NCBI RefSeq assembly: GCF_900109045.1
Contig: NZ_FNYL01000005.1
Span: 493,550 to 557,549, forward strand
Length of the DNA: 64,000 nucleotides
Direction of reading: 5' to 3'
Source of the DNA: Dyadobacter sp. SG02
Lineage (GTDB): Bacteria; Bacteroidota; Bacteroidia; Cytophagales; Spirosomataceae
A model generated the notes under the pieces. That model was given only the letters and a program-made list of their open reading frames with translations, had not been told where the DNA came from and made no database searches. Shown here piece by piece: positions 8,082-17,207 of this stretch; position 1 is the first letter of the stretch, and every line of letters begins with the position of its first letter. A program made the position numbers and the translations under genes.

Positions 8082-9905
8082 CTATTCGATTGTCAGCTTC
8101 GGCGAACCGCTGGCTTTTATGCCGCTTTTCGGCATGTTTTCCAACCGTATATTCCTGCCCAGCACCTCCCCTTCCAGCTTCAACCCGGAAACCTCCACAC
8201 CCGAGCAGCCATTGAACCACAGCATATTGTGGTTTTCCGACTGCGGGCGAAGTGCCGTCGTTCGGATAATCCTGTTGTTGCCAAAAAGCAATCCCTGCGT
8301 ACTCTTGGCGTAAAGCACGGGGTAGTCAAAAGTTTTAAATGTATTTCCTTCAATCCGGATATTGAAATGGACGGGCTTTTTGATATCGGCCACCTTATTG
8401 GACGGGTTAATGGCGATTACCGCATTGCCAGGCCCACCTGCGTAAGCGCAATCGATAAACTCGTTGTTGCGGATCGTGACGTCCCGCACCGGGCCCGATT
8501 CATACCAGCCCTCCGCATCCGCCTCGATCAGCACGGCGCTCATACCGGTACGCAAAAAGGTATTGTTCTCGATCACGGCCTTGCGCGGGGTGGTGAGCAG
8601 CACGCCACGGGTGCGGGTGCGCGCAAAATGGTTACCGCGGATAAGCACCTCGGGCGTCCAGGTCATATTCTCGACGCAGTCGTGCGCTTCCAGCGCCGCC
8701 GGAACCGGTTTTTCAAAGGTTAACAGCACTTCCCGGTCATTCAACCGGTCCACTGTTTTGACCACCCCGTTCGCAAACCGCTCCATGGAAGCCGAATGCA
8801 CAAATGCCACCGTATCCTGCGGGAAGAATGCATTGAAACCATAGCTCTGGCCATGCATAAACCTTACTTTGAGCGTATGAGCATCCGGCCTGCCGACGAT
8901 GCGCAGGTTGGTCCCATGCACATTGATCGGGTCGTCGTGTGCGCCCGAGAACCGGCAATCCTCGACGGTAACCTTCCCCCGGCAGCCCGAAAAGTGCATA
9001 AAATCGGCCGATGAGGCGATAATACGGCCCGTTTCCGGTCGAGGCGCGCAGGTGACGCGCCGCATGGTGATGTTTTCGGAATACTGGCTCACAATCCCCA
9101 GGCCGTGCATATAATGCATACCCACGTCTTCGAGCGTCACATTTTTGCTTTCGCGGATATGCACGCCTACCTGGTCGCGGATGATGTCGCGGACGGTGAG
9201 AAGGTTTCCGGATTTGGGTGTCAGATTGGTTTTCAAGCGCACCCTCCCAGGGTATATTTCCGTTGCCTGTGCATTCGCATAGGGCTTCCAGTCGACGTAA
9301 TGCATGGTTTTCAAAGTTGTATCCAATTCCACAGCATGGAAATGCGTCGATTTCCAGCCTTCTCCAAACCATTCCAGTTTGCCATCGCGGATTGCGTAGC
9401 GTGCGTCACGGTGAATATCAAGCTCCACCTCTCCGCCGGAAACCTTCGCATACCGCATTTCGGACATCGTCGGCCGTTCGAAATCGACGTGGATATTTTG
9501 CAGCTTCACATTTTCGCAATGTTCCAGCACGATCGTCGTCATTTTCCCGTGAAAGACAAACAACGCGCCGTTACCGTCGACCGTCAGGTTCCTGGCATTG
9601 CGGAAAAGCATCCCGATCGTACGGATTTTGAGTGAATCCTCCTCTTCGGTCGAAGTATTTGAAATGAAATACTTTGCACGAATTGCGCCGTCCGGCCAGA
9701 AATCGTACCGGCCTTTCGGGAAAGTCAGGTTGGTCTTCCCGCTCCGGACCGCGTCGTCGATCACTTTTTGAATGCGGGCAGTGACGTTTTCGTAGGTGTC
9801 GGGGTGAATGCCCGCGTCGGCCACGGAGACGGTCTGGGCATGAGAATGGCTGAATAATAAGAATGCGCAGAATAGCGCGGCGTAAAGGCGGTAAGGGAAT
9901 GGCAT
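8082..9905 (-). CDS. Right-handed beta-helix glycosidase, GH110 alpha-1,3-galactosidase-like
   Basis: The 607-residue protein has a signal peptide (about 1-23, ending SHAQ) and a parallel beta-helix built from repeated short strands. The blocks LTFPKGRYDFWPDGAI (near residue 58), NLTVDGNGALFVFHGKM (near 108) and VDFERPTMSEMRYAKVSGG (near 140) resemble GH110 enzymes, which remove terminal alpha-1,3-galactose such as that of blood group B. The family is inverting; I did not assign its catalytic Asp residues. It is the first gene of a two-gene unit with the GH95 fucosidase, a pairing that fits stepwise removal of galactose and fucose from branched glycans. Plant or algal galactans are also possible substrates. 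The start codon is ATG 9903-9905; six bases upstream begins a short decamer array. Confidence 0.85.
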   Translation of the reverse strand: MPFPYRLYAALFCAFLLFSHSHAQTVSVADAGIHPDTYENVTARIQKVIDDAVRSGKTNLTFPKGRYDFWPDGAIRAKYFISNTSTEEEDSLKIRTIGMLFRNARNLTVDGNGALFVFHGKMTTIVLEHCENVKLQNIHVDFERPTMSEMRYAKVSGGEVELDIHRDARYAIRDGKLEWFGEGWKSTHFHAVELDTTLKTMHYVDWKPYANAQATEIYPGRVRLKTNLTPKSGNLLTVRDIIRDQVGVHIRESKNVTLEDVGMHYMHGLGIVSQYSENITMRRVTCAPRPETGRIIASSADFMHFSGCRGKVTVEDCRFSGAHDDPINVHGTNLRIVGRPDAHTLKVRFMHGQSYGFNAFFPQDTVAFVHSASMERFANGVVKTVDRLNDREVLLTFEKPVPAALEAHDCVENMTWTPEVLIRGNHFARTRTRGVLLTTPRKAVIENNTFLRTGMSAVLIEADAEGWYESGPVRDVTIRNNEFIDCAYAGGPGNAVIAINPSNKVADIKKPVHFNIRIEGNTFKTFDYPVLYAKSTQGLLFGNNRIIRTTALRPQSENHNMLWFNGCSGVEVSGLKLEGEVLGRNIRLENMPKSGIKASGSPKLTIE

Positions 9906-9910
9906 TGAAG

Positions 9911-9940
9911 CGTGGTCAGGAATGGTCAGGGGTTGTTAGC
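9911..9940 (+). repeat. Short decamer array, GTCA orientation (3 units)
   Basis: Two clear units (CGTGGTCAGG, AATGGTCAGG) and one degenerate unit (GGTTGTTAGC) lie in 10-bp register. The orientation is GTCA on the + strand, opposite to the array at 10261-10310. Together with the palindrome at 10136-10195 this repeats the layout seen at 191-690. It sits directly upstream of the GH110 gene start. Confidence 0.7.
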
Positions 9941-10084
9941 GGCATGCAAATTAGGGCAAAATCGGGGATTTTGGGTTTGGTAAATGGTAAAATGTGTGAC
10001 TGTTTTGGTTGTTGCGGGTTGTTGCGGTCAGAGACCGCGTGACGCTCGGACGTAGTCTGAGGCTACGCCCAACTTGCGGAGGTA

Positions 10085-10234
10085 AATCGCGTAGCGATGT
10101 AATATTGGTAGCACCCCAACGGAATGATGTATTTTAAAAATGCCGTCAGGCATGTAACAACAATGCGCTGTTGTTACATGCTTGACGGCATTTTTGACGC
10201 GATCAGGCGATTCTTTTTGCTACCAATATTACAT
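10085..10234. repeat. Conserved motif, 27-bp palindrome and partial motif (repeat copy 3)
   Basis: The companion motif is present in reverse orientation at 10085-10112 (AATCGCGTAGCGATGTAATA and on). The palindrome has arms at 10136-10162 and 10169-10195, 27 bp with one mismatch that would pair as G-U in RNA, and loop ATGCGC; it is flanked by A5 on the left and T5 on the right, so it has the form of an intrinsic terminator on both strands. A partial second motif lies at 10219-10234. The 429-bp gap between the GH110 and metallophosphoesterase genes contains this copy, the two decamer arrays and small dyads (for example GCGGTC-AGA-GACCGC near 10024-10038). No gene is evident in the gap. Confidence 0.85.
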
Positions 10235-10260
10235 GCCTGAGGCATTTCTCGCCCTTCAAT

Positions 10261-10310
10261 AAAAATGACCAGGCGTGACCAAACCTGACTACTTCTGACT
10301 ACACCTGACC
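10261..10310 (+). repeat. Decamer array, TGAC orientation (5 units)
   Basis: Five units in 10-bp register (AAAAATGACC, AGGCGTGACC, AAACCTGACT, ACTTCTGACT, ACACCTGACC) lie 25 bases beyond the stop codon of the minus-strand metallophosphoesterase gene. Seen from that gene it is again a GTCA-type tail. Sequence is more diverged than at 501-690. Confidence 0.85.
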
Positions 10311-10334
10311 AATCTTCACAACCTGATTAACACC

Positions 10335-11228
10335 TTAATACCGGTGTGGAAAATACGTATTCACCACCCTACCATCCGCAAATAGTTCCAGCATCGCGAA
10401 ACCCGGCGGCGTCTCCTGGTAGTAATACGGCGCGACGGATTCGGCGTCGCCTTTGCCCCACCAGAAACCGCTCATCGCGCCGTTGCAGCAGTACTGAACG
10501 CCGTTGTATTCGGTATGGTCCTGCAAATGCTGGTGCCCGCTGAGGCAGATGCGCACCTTGTCGCGGTGCTTATAGAACAGGTTTTTCAGCTTTTTGTAAT
10601 CGGAATGCCCTCCCCCGCCCGCGAGCATGGGCGTAGCGCCCAGGATCGGGTAATGCGACATCAGCAACACGAACGTACCCGGCGCTAGTTTCGCGAGATC
10701 GGCTTCCAGCCATTGGTACTGCTCCTCGTCGAGCGAAACATGCTCGTTGTTGCCGTCGAGGATCACGAAATGCCAGTTCTTTTGGGTAAAACTGTAATAG
10801 CGGCCCGGTGTTCTGAGCCTTTTGACCACATAATTCTTACCATACATTTCATCTTCTTTCGAAGGCGCCGCCCACCAGGGATCGTGGTTGCCGATGCAGC
10901 TGTGGATTTCGTAGTCTTTCAGGCTGGCCGTGCATTCGTCCCATAACTTCCAGTAACCCAGCATGGTTTCGCGGGTAACATCCTTATAATCTGCGGCATG
11001 GATGGAGTCGCCGCCATTCAGGAAGAAATCGGGCTTATGTTTCAAAACATCGGCCAGGCATTGTTTGAAACGGTTGGGCGCGTCGTCGCCTTCGCGGATG
11101 TGCACGTCGGTAATATGTGCGATTTTCAGTACCGGCTTATCGGCAACAAGCCCGGCATTGGTCGCCGGGCCTGTCATCGAAGCAGCCGTGAGCAATCCGG
11201 TATTCCGGATCCAGGAACGTCTGTTCAT
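10335..11228 (-). CDS. Metallophosphoesterase (calcineurin-like) with Tat-type signal
   Basis: This 297-residue protein has all five motifs of the calcineurin-like phosphoesterase fold: ITDVHIREGD, NGGDSIH, GNHDPWW, LMSHYPI and LSGHQHLQ, so the dimetal site is complete. The N-terminus MNRRSWIRNTGLLTAA is a twin-arginine-type signal, so it should work in the periplasm or at the surface. The ATG at 11226-11228 was chosen; a TTG five codons upstream also exists but the ATG starts at the signal itself. It is the last gene of a SusC-SusD-phosphoesterase operon, 23 bases after SusD. This suggests, as inference, that the imported ligand carries a phosphate or phosphodiester group. The true substrate is unknown. 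Confidence 0.9.
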   Translation of the reverse strand: MNRRSWIRNTGLLTAASMTGPATNAGLVADKPVLKIAHITDVHIREGDDAPNRFKQCLADVLKHKPDFFLNGGDSIHAADYKDVTRETMLGYWKLWDECTASLKDYEIHSCIGNHDPWWAAPSKEDEMYGKNYVVKRLRTPGRYYSFTQKNWHFVILDGNNEHVSLDEEQYQWLEADLAKLAPGTFVLLMSHYPILGATPMLAGGGGHSDYKKLKNLFYKHRDKVRICLSGHQHLQDHTEYNGVQYCCNGAMSGFWWGKGDAESVAPYYYQETPPGFAMLELFADGRVVNTYFPHRY

Positions 11229-11251
11229 TGTATTTGTATTCAAATTTTAAA

Positions 11252-13069
11252 TTAATTCCACCCAAAAACCTGCTTCAAGTTGGGGTTCAGCAGCATTTCT
11301 TTCTGAGGGATAGGTCGGTAATAATATTTCGGGTCTTCGAATTTGCGGACGGCCGTTTCGGTTACCATGGTGCCACCGGCATTGCCGTTTTTGAGGTACA
11401 CAGTCACGTCGTCGCCGATGGCGCCTGCACGGTAATAGATCAACACGACACCGAGGCTGTTCTTTTCCTTGTTCTTTTCGTCAGGTATCGTTTTGGATTT
11501 ATCGATCAGGATAATGTCCTCCACGCCGTCACCGGTAAGATCATATTTGCCCAAACCGGGGAAATAGGCGCCTTCCGGAATGGCCGTCAGCAACTTACCC
11601 GCCTGCCAGCGCATGACGTCGTTAAACCGCTGGTTTTCGAATGCAAACTCCACTCTCCGCTCACGACGGATTTCGAAGATCACACCACGATTGGCTCCGG
11701 TCACGTTCGGGTATTTTTGCGCCATGGAGGGATCGGGACTGGCATTTGCCGCGGTGAGCGTCAAATCGGGCATACCCACCCGCTTCCGCAGCAGGTTCAC
11801 CGTTTTATCAAGATCATCCTGAGTAAGCGTTCCCAGTTCCGCCTTGGCTTCGGCATTGGTCAGAAGAACCTCCGCATAACGGTATACCGGCACATCCACG
11901 CTGTACATGGTCGCGTTGTCGGTTGAATTAACATAACCCTTCAATTGATGATAACCCGTAAAGTTCTTGTTCAGGCGCAGAATATAAGGCGTGGGGTCAC
12001 CGGCGCGTACCCAACCCGGATACACGAGCGTCTGCGCGAGACGAGGGTCGCGGTTCTGAAATTCTTTCACAAAACCAAACTGCTGATAACCCTGAACGTC
12101 CGTAAAACGCGAGCCGTCCTTCATCAGGTACGTTTGCACGAGGTCACGCGAGGGTGCCTGCTCGTAGTCGCCAAATACCGTGCTGTTCACATTCTGGCCA
12201 CGGTCTTTGGACTGATCAAACGCATTGAACAGAATCATTTCCGTATTGCCTGTCAGATCCGTGCTGTTGAACAACGCCGCGTAATCCGCATTCGGTTTAC
12301 CCGTGTTGTAGATTTTAAATCCGCCGGAAGTCATGATCTCCGCCGATACAGTTACCGCGGTTTCAAGAAATTTGTTGGCAGTCGCCTGCAAATTGAGCTC
12401 GGGATGATATTTGCGATAGGTTCCTTCATAGAGGGCAGTACGGGCATACTGCGCCATGATAGCCCATCTGTCGGGCGTCCCGGTCGACACAGGCGAATTT
12501 TCCAATTGTGCTTTACCCAATTTTACATTGGCCGCAGCATAGGCCAGATCAGCCATCACGCTATCCATCACCACAGCCCTTGAATCCTGCGTTTTGTACA
12601 ACTCCGCGTCACCCGGGTTAATTGTTTTGGAAAACCAGGGCACATCGGAAAAACGTGCGACTTTATCGAGGTAAAACCTAGCACGGTAGTAACGTGCCAG
12701 ACCTGCGTAATGCGCTTTCAGGTCGGCCGCGGCAACGGCCTTCCCGTAGTTATCGAGGAAATAATTAATATTCCGCAAACGACTCCAATCCCAGCCGCCG
12801 GTAATAGTTTGGGAGCTCGGCGAGCCGGTCATAACCACCTTCATTTCCACGGCGCCGGTCGTGGCGGCGTTGTCGGTGCTCTGGTCGCTGAGGTAGGTGC
12901 CATTCATATCGGGCAAGCTCAGCAGACCATTGACGTACAATGCGAGGTCTCCGTCGGTATTAAAGAATGCTTCCGGCGAAATGGATGTTTGCGGTAGCTT
13001 TTCCAGAAAATCGTCGTTGCAGGCGGTCGCACCGGTCAGCAACGCGAGTAGTAATATATGCTTTTTCAT
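11252..13069 (-). CDS. SusD/RagB-family outer membrane lipoprotein
   Basis: This 605-residue protein is a SusD-type nutrient-binding lipoprotein that caps a SusC channel. The signal peptide ends at a lipobox-like ATAC with Cys 17, followed by NDDFLEKLPQTSISPEAFF, the standard N-terminus of the family. The body has the SusD signatures YRARFYLDKVARFSDVPWF near residue 127, YAEVLLTNAEAKAEL in the TPR-like part, and FEIRRERRVEFAFENQRFNDVMRW near the C-terminal third. The end, IPQKEMLLNPNLKQVFGWN, is typical. It starts 21 bases after the SusC gene and is followed by the metallophosphoesterase. The glycan or other ligand cannot be told from sequence. Confidence 0.95.
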   Translation of the reverse strand: MKKHILLLALLTGATACNDDFLEKLPQTSISPEAFFNTDGDLALYVNGLLSLPDMNGTYLSDQSTDNAATTGAVEMKVVMTGSPSSQTITGGWDWSRLRNINYFLDNYGKAVAAADLKAHYAGLARYYRARFYLDKVARFSDVPWFSKTINPGDAELYKTQDSRAVVMDSVMADLAYAAANVKLGKAQLENSPVSTGTPDRWAIMAQYARTALYEGTYRKYHPELNLQATANKFLETAVTVSAEIMTSGGFKIYNTGKPNADYAALFNSTDLTGNTEMILFNAFDQSKDRGQNVNSTVFGDYEQAPSRDLVQTYLMKDGSRFTDVQGYQQFGFVKEFQNRDPRLAQTLVYPGWVRAGDPTPYILRLNKNFTGYHQLKGYVNSTDNATMYSVDVPVYRYAEVLLTNAEAKAELGTLTQDDLDKTVNLLRKRVGMPDLTLTAANASPDPSMAQKYPNVTGANRGVIFEIRRERRVEFAFENQRFNDVMRWQAGKLLTAIPEGAYFPGLGKYDLTGDGVEDIILIDKSKTIPDEKNKEKNSLGVVLIYYRAGAIGDDVTVYLKNGNAGGTMVTETAVRKFEDPKYYYRPIPQKEMLLNPNLKQVFGWN

Positions 13070-13090
13070 TTCAGGCTGATGGGATTAAAA

Positions 13091-16000
13091 TCAAAACTCG
13101 ACATTGACACCGAATGCAAACTTCCGCTGGAACGGGTATGAAAAACCTTTCGAGCTATCGAACGTACTGCTGCTGCTAATTACCTCCGGATCGAAATACT
13201 TTTTGAGTTGTGAGAATTCGAAAAGGTTCTCTCCGCTCGCAAACACGCGTACCCGGCTGATCTTGTGCTTTTGAAGCAACGAAGAAGGCAGCGAATAACC
13301 GATCGTAATGTTCTTGATCCGCAGGTAAGCCGCACTCAGCAAATACTTGGTTTGCGGAATGTCAAGACCAGACCCGTAGTTATTATCCGCAAGCCATGAT
13401 TGCAGTACAGGGAAATTAGCATCGGTATTCGCATCTGCCAGCCCGGCTGCGATGTATGACTGTGAATGCTTCGCGCGTTGCAGGTCCGAATCCGCTTGCC
13501 CGCGATAGTAATCCAGGTTCCAGGGGTACACGTTCCCATAAGGCTGCTGGTAAGGCCCCCAATAGAGGTAATGCTGCGGATAGTAGTCGCCTTTCAGCAC
13601 ACCTTGGAGCACGGCCGAGAAATCGAAGCCGTTCCAGTCGGCATTGAGGTTGAAACCGATGCGGTAACGAGGGGTCGTATTTCCGATAACGGAAAGGTCT
13701 TTTGGATCCTTTTTGCTAAGGCCCTGCGTAATGCGGCCGTCGCCGTCCAGGTCCTTGTACTTAGGCCAGCCCGGCACGATCGAGAGCGCGCCCCAGGGGA
13801 TAATGTCCGTTTCGTCGAGTTTCGCGATTTCGTCCGCATTTTTGAAAAGGCCGTCACTGGTAAGCCCCCAGATTTCTCCCACGTCCTGTCCCTTGCGGTA
13901 AGTCGAGAAAAGCTCCTGATCGTTTTTGAACCGGGTGATCTGCGCGCGCGAGTCGGAAAGGATCAACTTGGCGCTCAGCGACAGCGGCTTACCGCCTACA
14001 TTATAAGAGTCGTTATAGTTCAGTGTCAATTCAAGGCCTTTTGTACGCAAATCGGCAACGTTCTGTTTGGGCACCGTGGTACCAAGCACGCCCGGCAACT
14101 CCTCCCCTGGCGAGATCATTCCTTTCGTGTCGCGGATGTAATAGTCGAACCCGAGCGTCACGCGGTCTTTCAGTACACCCAGGTCTGCACCGAAGTTCAG
14201 CGTCGAAACACGTTCCCAGGTGTAGTTCGAGGGATCTACATACAGTGATGGCGAGCTGGTCATGACCGTTTGCTTGTTGCCTCCGATCAGATAGCTCGAA
14301 AGTCCGGCCGGTATCACCTGGCGATAGCTGTAATAGCCCACATTCTGGTTACCAAGGTCACCGTACGAAGCGCGGAATTTAAGTGTTGGAAAAAAAGGCA
14401 GTGCCTCTTTCACGAACGACTCGGAGCTGGCGATCCACGCTGCGGATACCGACGGGAAGAAACCCCAGCGGTTGCTTTTCGGAAAGCGTGAAGACCCGTC
14501 GTAGCGCCCGTTCGCTTCGATGATGTAACGTTCGTTGAATGTGTAATTGACCCTGCCGAAAAAGCTGCGGGTTGCATAGCTGCTGTCTGCCCCGTAGGCA
14601 AAAGAATTACCGCTCGTCAGGTTGATATAGGGCAGGGACGGTGAAATCACACCGAATTTTTGCGCTTTTGTCGTCGTGTAGCTATAATTTTCCTGGTTAT
14701 AGCCCGCCAGTAACTTTATGCCGTGCCTGCCAAGTGTTTTGGTATAATTGGCAAACAAATCCATCACATTATTCGCAAGGGTGGCGTTAGTCTCGTAAAT
14801 ACCATTGACGCCATCCAGCGTACTGACCTCTGTGCGAACATCATTCGGACCATAGCCAATGCGGTAGTTGCGGATATCACGCTTGGTATTCCACTGCTCC
14901 CGCTTGAAGCTCGCGGACCCGGTAATCTGCAAATCACCATTCAGTGTAGTCACAATACCGCGGAGAATGTTCTGAAATCCGAACATATCCTGTTTCTGAT
15001 TACCGCCGTCGGTGAGACGCGCCGCAAGACGGCCCGCCGCCGTATTCGCCCAGGTACCATCTGGGTTTACCGCCACTTGCGTAGGTTGAAGGGTATAAAT
15101 GTCGTTGATACCGGCCGTAGGCATTGCGCGTTCCGTGCGGTAAATCGACAGGTTATTGTCCAGTTTCAGCCATTTCAAAGGCGAGAAGTCGAGCCTTGCG
15201 CGGGAAGAATACCGGTTCCAGTAATCGTCCGTCAATTTATTCAGACCGCCCTCGCGGTTGTAATCCGCCGAAATATAATAGCCGACAGTACGTTCGTTGG
15301 CCGTCTTGGCGCTTCCCGTGAATGCCAGGCTATGATTTTGAGAAAAACTTCTCTTGGTAAAAAAGTAGTCGTACCAGTTGTTGCTGCCCATATAGGCCCA
15401 TTTGGTAGGGTCGGACGGGTCTAAACGCGTGTCGGGCGTTGACGGATTATCCGAGCGCTCCTTGGCCCAGGCATAATACTCGTCGGAATAATTGACATAA
15501 TCCCAGGGCGTATTGTCCGTGGACGTTTCAAGTACGCGCGAGAAAATATACGGGTCCGTCACCGGCTTGGGCAGCACCGTCGGCTGGCCCCAGGAGAAGA
15601 AGTTGTTATAAGTAATGGATTGCTTGCCTCTCCCGCCTTGCTTGGTGGTGATCAATACCACCCCGAATGCCGCCCGGGCGCCGTAAATAGCCGCCGAAGC
15701 CGCGTCGCGCAGGACCGAAAAGGTGGCAATATCGGAAGGGTTCAACCGGAGCAGGTCCTGGCTACTGGCCGCGGCAATGCCGTCGATCACAAACAGGGGC
15801 TCACCGCCGTTAATGGACGTAAAACCACGAATGTTGAAATTCGGCACGGTTCCGGGCGAACCGCTCTGGTAGGTAATGTTCAGCCCCGGGCTCACACCCT
15901 GCAAGCCCTGCATCACGTTCGCGACGGGCCGCGCTTCGAACTGCTTGCCCGAAATCTGGTCCACGGCGCCTGTGATGTTCACCTTTTTTTCCACGCCGTA

Positions 16001-16387
16001 GCCGATCACGACCACTTCTTCGAGGTTGCCGAGGTCGGCCTGCAAGGTGACGAGTATCTCGCTCCGCCCTTTGACCAGCTCTTCCTGCGTTTTGTATCCA
16101 ATGTAAGAAAACACCAGAATGTCGGTGGAAGCAACACCATCGAGGTTATACTGGCCCTTCTGATCCGTAATGGTGCCTTTCTGGGTGCCTTTGATCACCA
16201 CATTCACACCCGGCAGCAGGTCCTTGCCGTCGGTTACCGATCCGGTGATATTGCCACGGCCCGCATTACCGGCATTGAGGGTCACTTGTGCGAACGCAGG
16301 CGCGATAAAGCCAAGCGCAAAAATCACAACCGTTTGCAGGCTTCGCAGCAGCCTGGCGTAGTAGGGTCTGGGTACACTTTTCATCAT
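13091..16387 (-). CDS. SusC/RagA-family TonB-dependent outer membrane transporter
   Basis: The protein has about 1098 residues from the ATG at 16385-16387 (a second ATG follows at once; a TTG farther up adds no signal sequence). A signal peptide ends near PAFAQ. A carboxypeptidase-like domain follows (GNITGSVTDGKDLLPGVNVV to about residue 130), then the TonB-box region EEVVVIGYGVEKK, a plug domain with the SusC signatures FNIRGFTSINGGEPLFVIDG and VLRDAASAAIYGARAAFGVV, and a 22-strand barrel ending in the aromatic strand FAFGVNVEF. It imports a ligand captured by the SusD next to it, driven by TonB. It heads the operon with SusD and a phosphoesterase. Divergent at 16590 is a TetR regulator, with a palindrome at 16493-16512 between. 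Confidence 0.96.
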   Translation of the reverse strand: MMKSVPRPYYARLLRSLQTVVIFALGFIAPAFAQVTLNAGNAGRGNITGSVTDGKDLLPGVNVVIKGTQKGTITDQKGQYNLDGVASTDILVFSYIGYKTQEELVKGRSEILVTLQADLGNLEEVVVIGYGVEKKVNITGAVDQISGKQFEARPVANVMQGLQGVSPGLNITYQSGSPGTVPNFNIRGFTSINGGEPLFVIDGIAAASSQDLLRLNPSDIATFSVLRDAASAAIYGARAAFGVVLITTKQGGRGKQSITYNNFFSWGQPTVLPKPVTDPYIFSRVLETSTDNTPWDYVNYSDEYYAWAKERSDNPSTPDTRLDPSDPTKWAYMGSNNWYDYFFTKRSFSQNHSLAFTGSAKTANERTVGYYISADYNREGGLNKLTDDYWNRYSSRARLDFSPLKWLKLDNNLSIYRTERAMPTAGINDIYTLQPTQVAVNPDGTWANTAAGRLAARLTDGGNQKQDMFGFQNILRGIVTTLNGDLQITGSASFKREQWNTKRDIRNYRIGYGPNDVRTEVSTLDGVNGIYETNATLANNVMDLFANYTKTLGRHGIKLLAGYNQENYSYTTTKAQKFGVISPSLPYINLTSGNSFAYGADSSYATRSFFGRVNYTFNERYIIEANGRYDGSSRFPKSNRWGFFPSVSAAWIASSESFVKEALPFFPTLKFRASYGDLGNQNVGYYSYRQVIPAGLSSYLIGGNKQTVMTSSPSLYVDPSNYTWERVSTLNFGADLGVLKDRVTLGFDYYIRDTKGMISPGEELPGVLGTTVPKQNVADLRTKGLELTLNYNDSYNVGGKPLSLSAKLILSDSRAQITRFKNDQELFSTYRKGQDVGEIWGLTSDGLFKNADEIAKLDETDIIPWGALSIVPGWPKYKDLDGDGRITQGLSKKDPKDLSVIGNTTPRYRIGFNLNADWNGFDFSAVLQGVLKGDYYPQHYLYWGPYQQPYGNVYPWNLDYYRGQADSDLQRAKHSQSYIAAGLADANTDANFPVLQSWLADNNYGSGLDIPQTKYLLSAAYLRIKNITIGYSLPSSLLQKHKISRVRVFASGENLFEFSQLKKYFDPEVISSSSTFDSSKGFSYPFQRKFAFGVNVEF

Positions 16388-16492
16388 AAGTAAAAGTTTA
16401 AGGTTAGCCACTTTTGGGGCATTTTGAGAATGCAAATGTCCTAATCAAAAGTTACGCTAATATTAAAAAATAGTTACCTGATTGTGATGATA

Positions 16493-16512
16493 AATTGAAT
16501 GAATGTTCAATT
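16493..16512. promoter_or_regulatory. 20-bp palindrome, candidate TetR operator
   Basis: AATTGAA and TTCAATT form a perfect 7-bp inverted repeat with a 6-base spacer (TGAATG). It lies in the 202-bp divergent region between the SusC operon (start 16387, minus) and the TetR gene (start 16590, plus). Size and symmetry fit a TetR dimer site, and the position would let the regulator act on both genes. A possible minus-strand -7 box (AACTTTTG, one off TAnnTTTG) lies between it and SusC, near 16449-16456. The operator role is inferred. Confidence 0.5.
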
Positions 16513-16589
16513 AATTTTTAAGTAGATAACAAACTTCCGGTTTCCGTAAAAAGCCGTATATTGCCTATCCGTTACACTCCGAACCGCCC

Positions 16590-17207
16590 ATGGGAAGAAA
16601 GAGCCTCAAAGAAGCCCGCAAGAAGGAAATCATTAAAGTGTTTTATAGCCTGGCCAAGAAGAACGGCCTGGAAAATACGTCTATCGCCAAAATCGCGGCG
16701 AAAATGGAGATCAACCCCAGCCTCATTATCCATTATTTCCAGACGCGCGAAGACCTGGTGTACGGGCTGGTGGATTACATTCTCGACAAATACAAGCTTA
16801 TATATAAGGTAAGCGCCACCCATTCGAAGGATTCGAGAAAGGCCCTGCTCGAAATCATCGGCAATATCTTTTCCAAAAAATGGAACGCGCTCTTCGACGA
16901 CGGCCTGTTCTACGGCTGCTATGCCATGACATTCCACGACGCCAAGGTGCGCGACCTTTACAAAAAACTACTGGATTCGCTCCGGCAAATGCTGATCGGG
17001 CATATCGAGCAATGCCGCGAAGACGGTGTGCTGGACGTGGACGATGTGGAAACCGTTGCGGACAACATCTTCGTCCTCATCGACGGCGCCTATTTTTACC
17101 TCAGCCTCGTGACCGACAAGGAAGAATACGAGCAGCGACTGGCTAAGTACCGGCAGCAGGCGTTGTCCATTTTGCATTTAAAGGAACTCTCAGAGGTTGC
17201 GGGATGA
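16590..17207 (+). CDS. TetR family transcriptional regulator
   Basis: This 205-residue protein has a TetR N-terminal DNA-binding domain: EIIKVFYSLAKKNGLENTSIAKIAAKMEINPSLIIHYFQTREDLVYGLVDY covers residues 13-63, with the helix-turn-helix at about 29-48 and the usual HYF..REDL motif. The C-terminal ligand-binding part is divergent, as normal. It is divergent from the SusC-SusD-phosphoesterase operon and, as inference, controls that operon and itself through the palindrome at 16493-16512. A TetR protein in this role is less usual than hybrid two-component or sigma/anti-sigma systems for SusCD loci. Its last 18 bases overlap the 3' end of the convergent small membrane protein gene. Confidence 0.9.
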   Translation: MGRKSLKEARKKEIIKVFYSLAKKNGLENTSIAKIAAKMEINPSLIIHYFQTREDLVYGLVDYILDKYKLIYKVSATHSKDSRKALLEIIGNIFSKKWNALFDDGLFYGCYAMTFHDAKVRDLYKKLLDSLRQMLIGHIEQCREDGVLDVDDVETVADNIFVLIDGAYFYLSLVTDKEEYEQRLAKYRQQALSILHLKELSEVAG

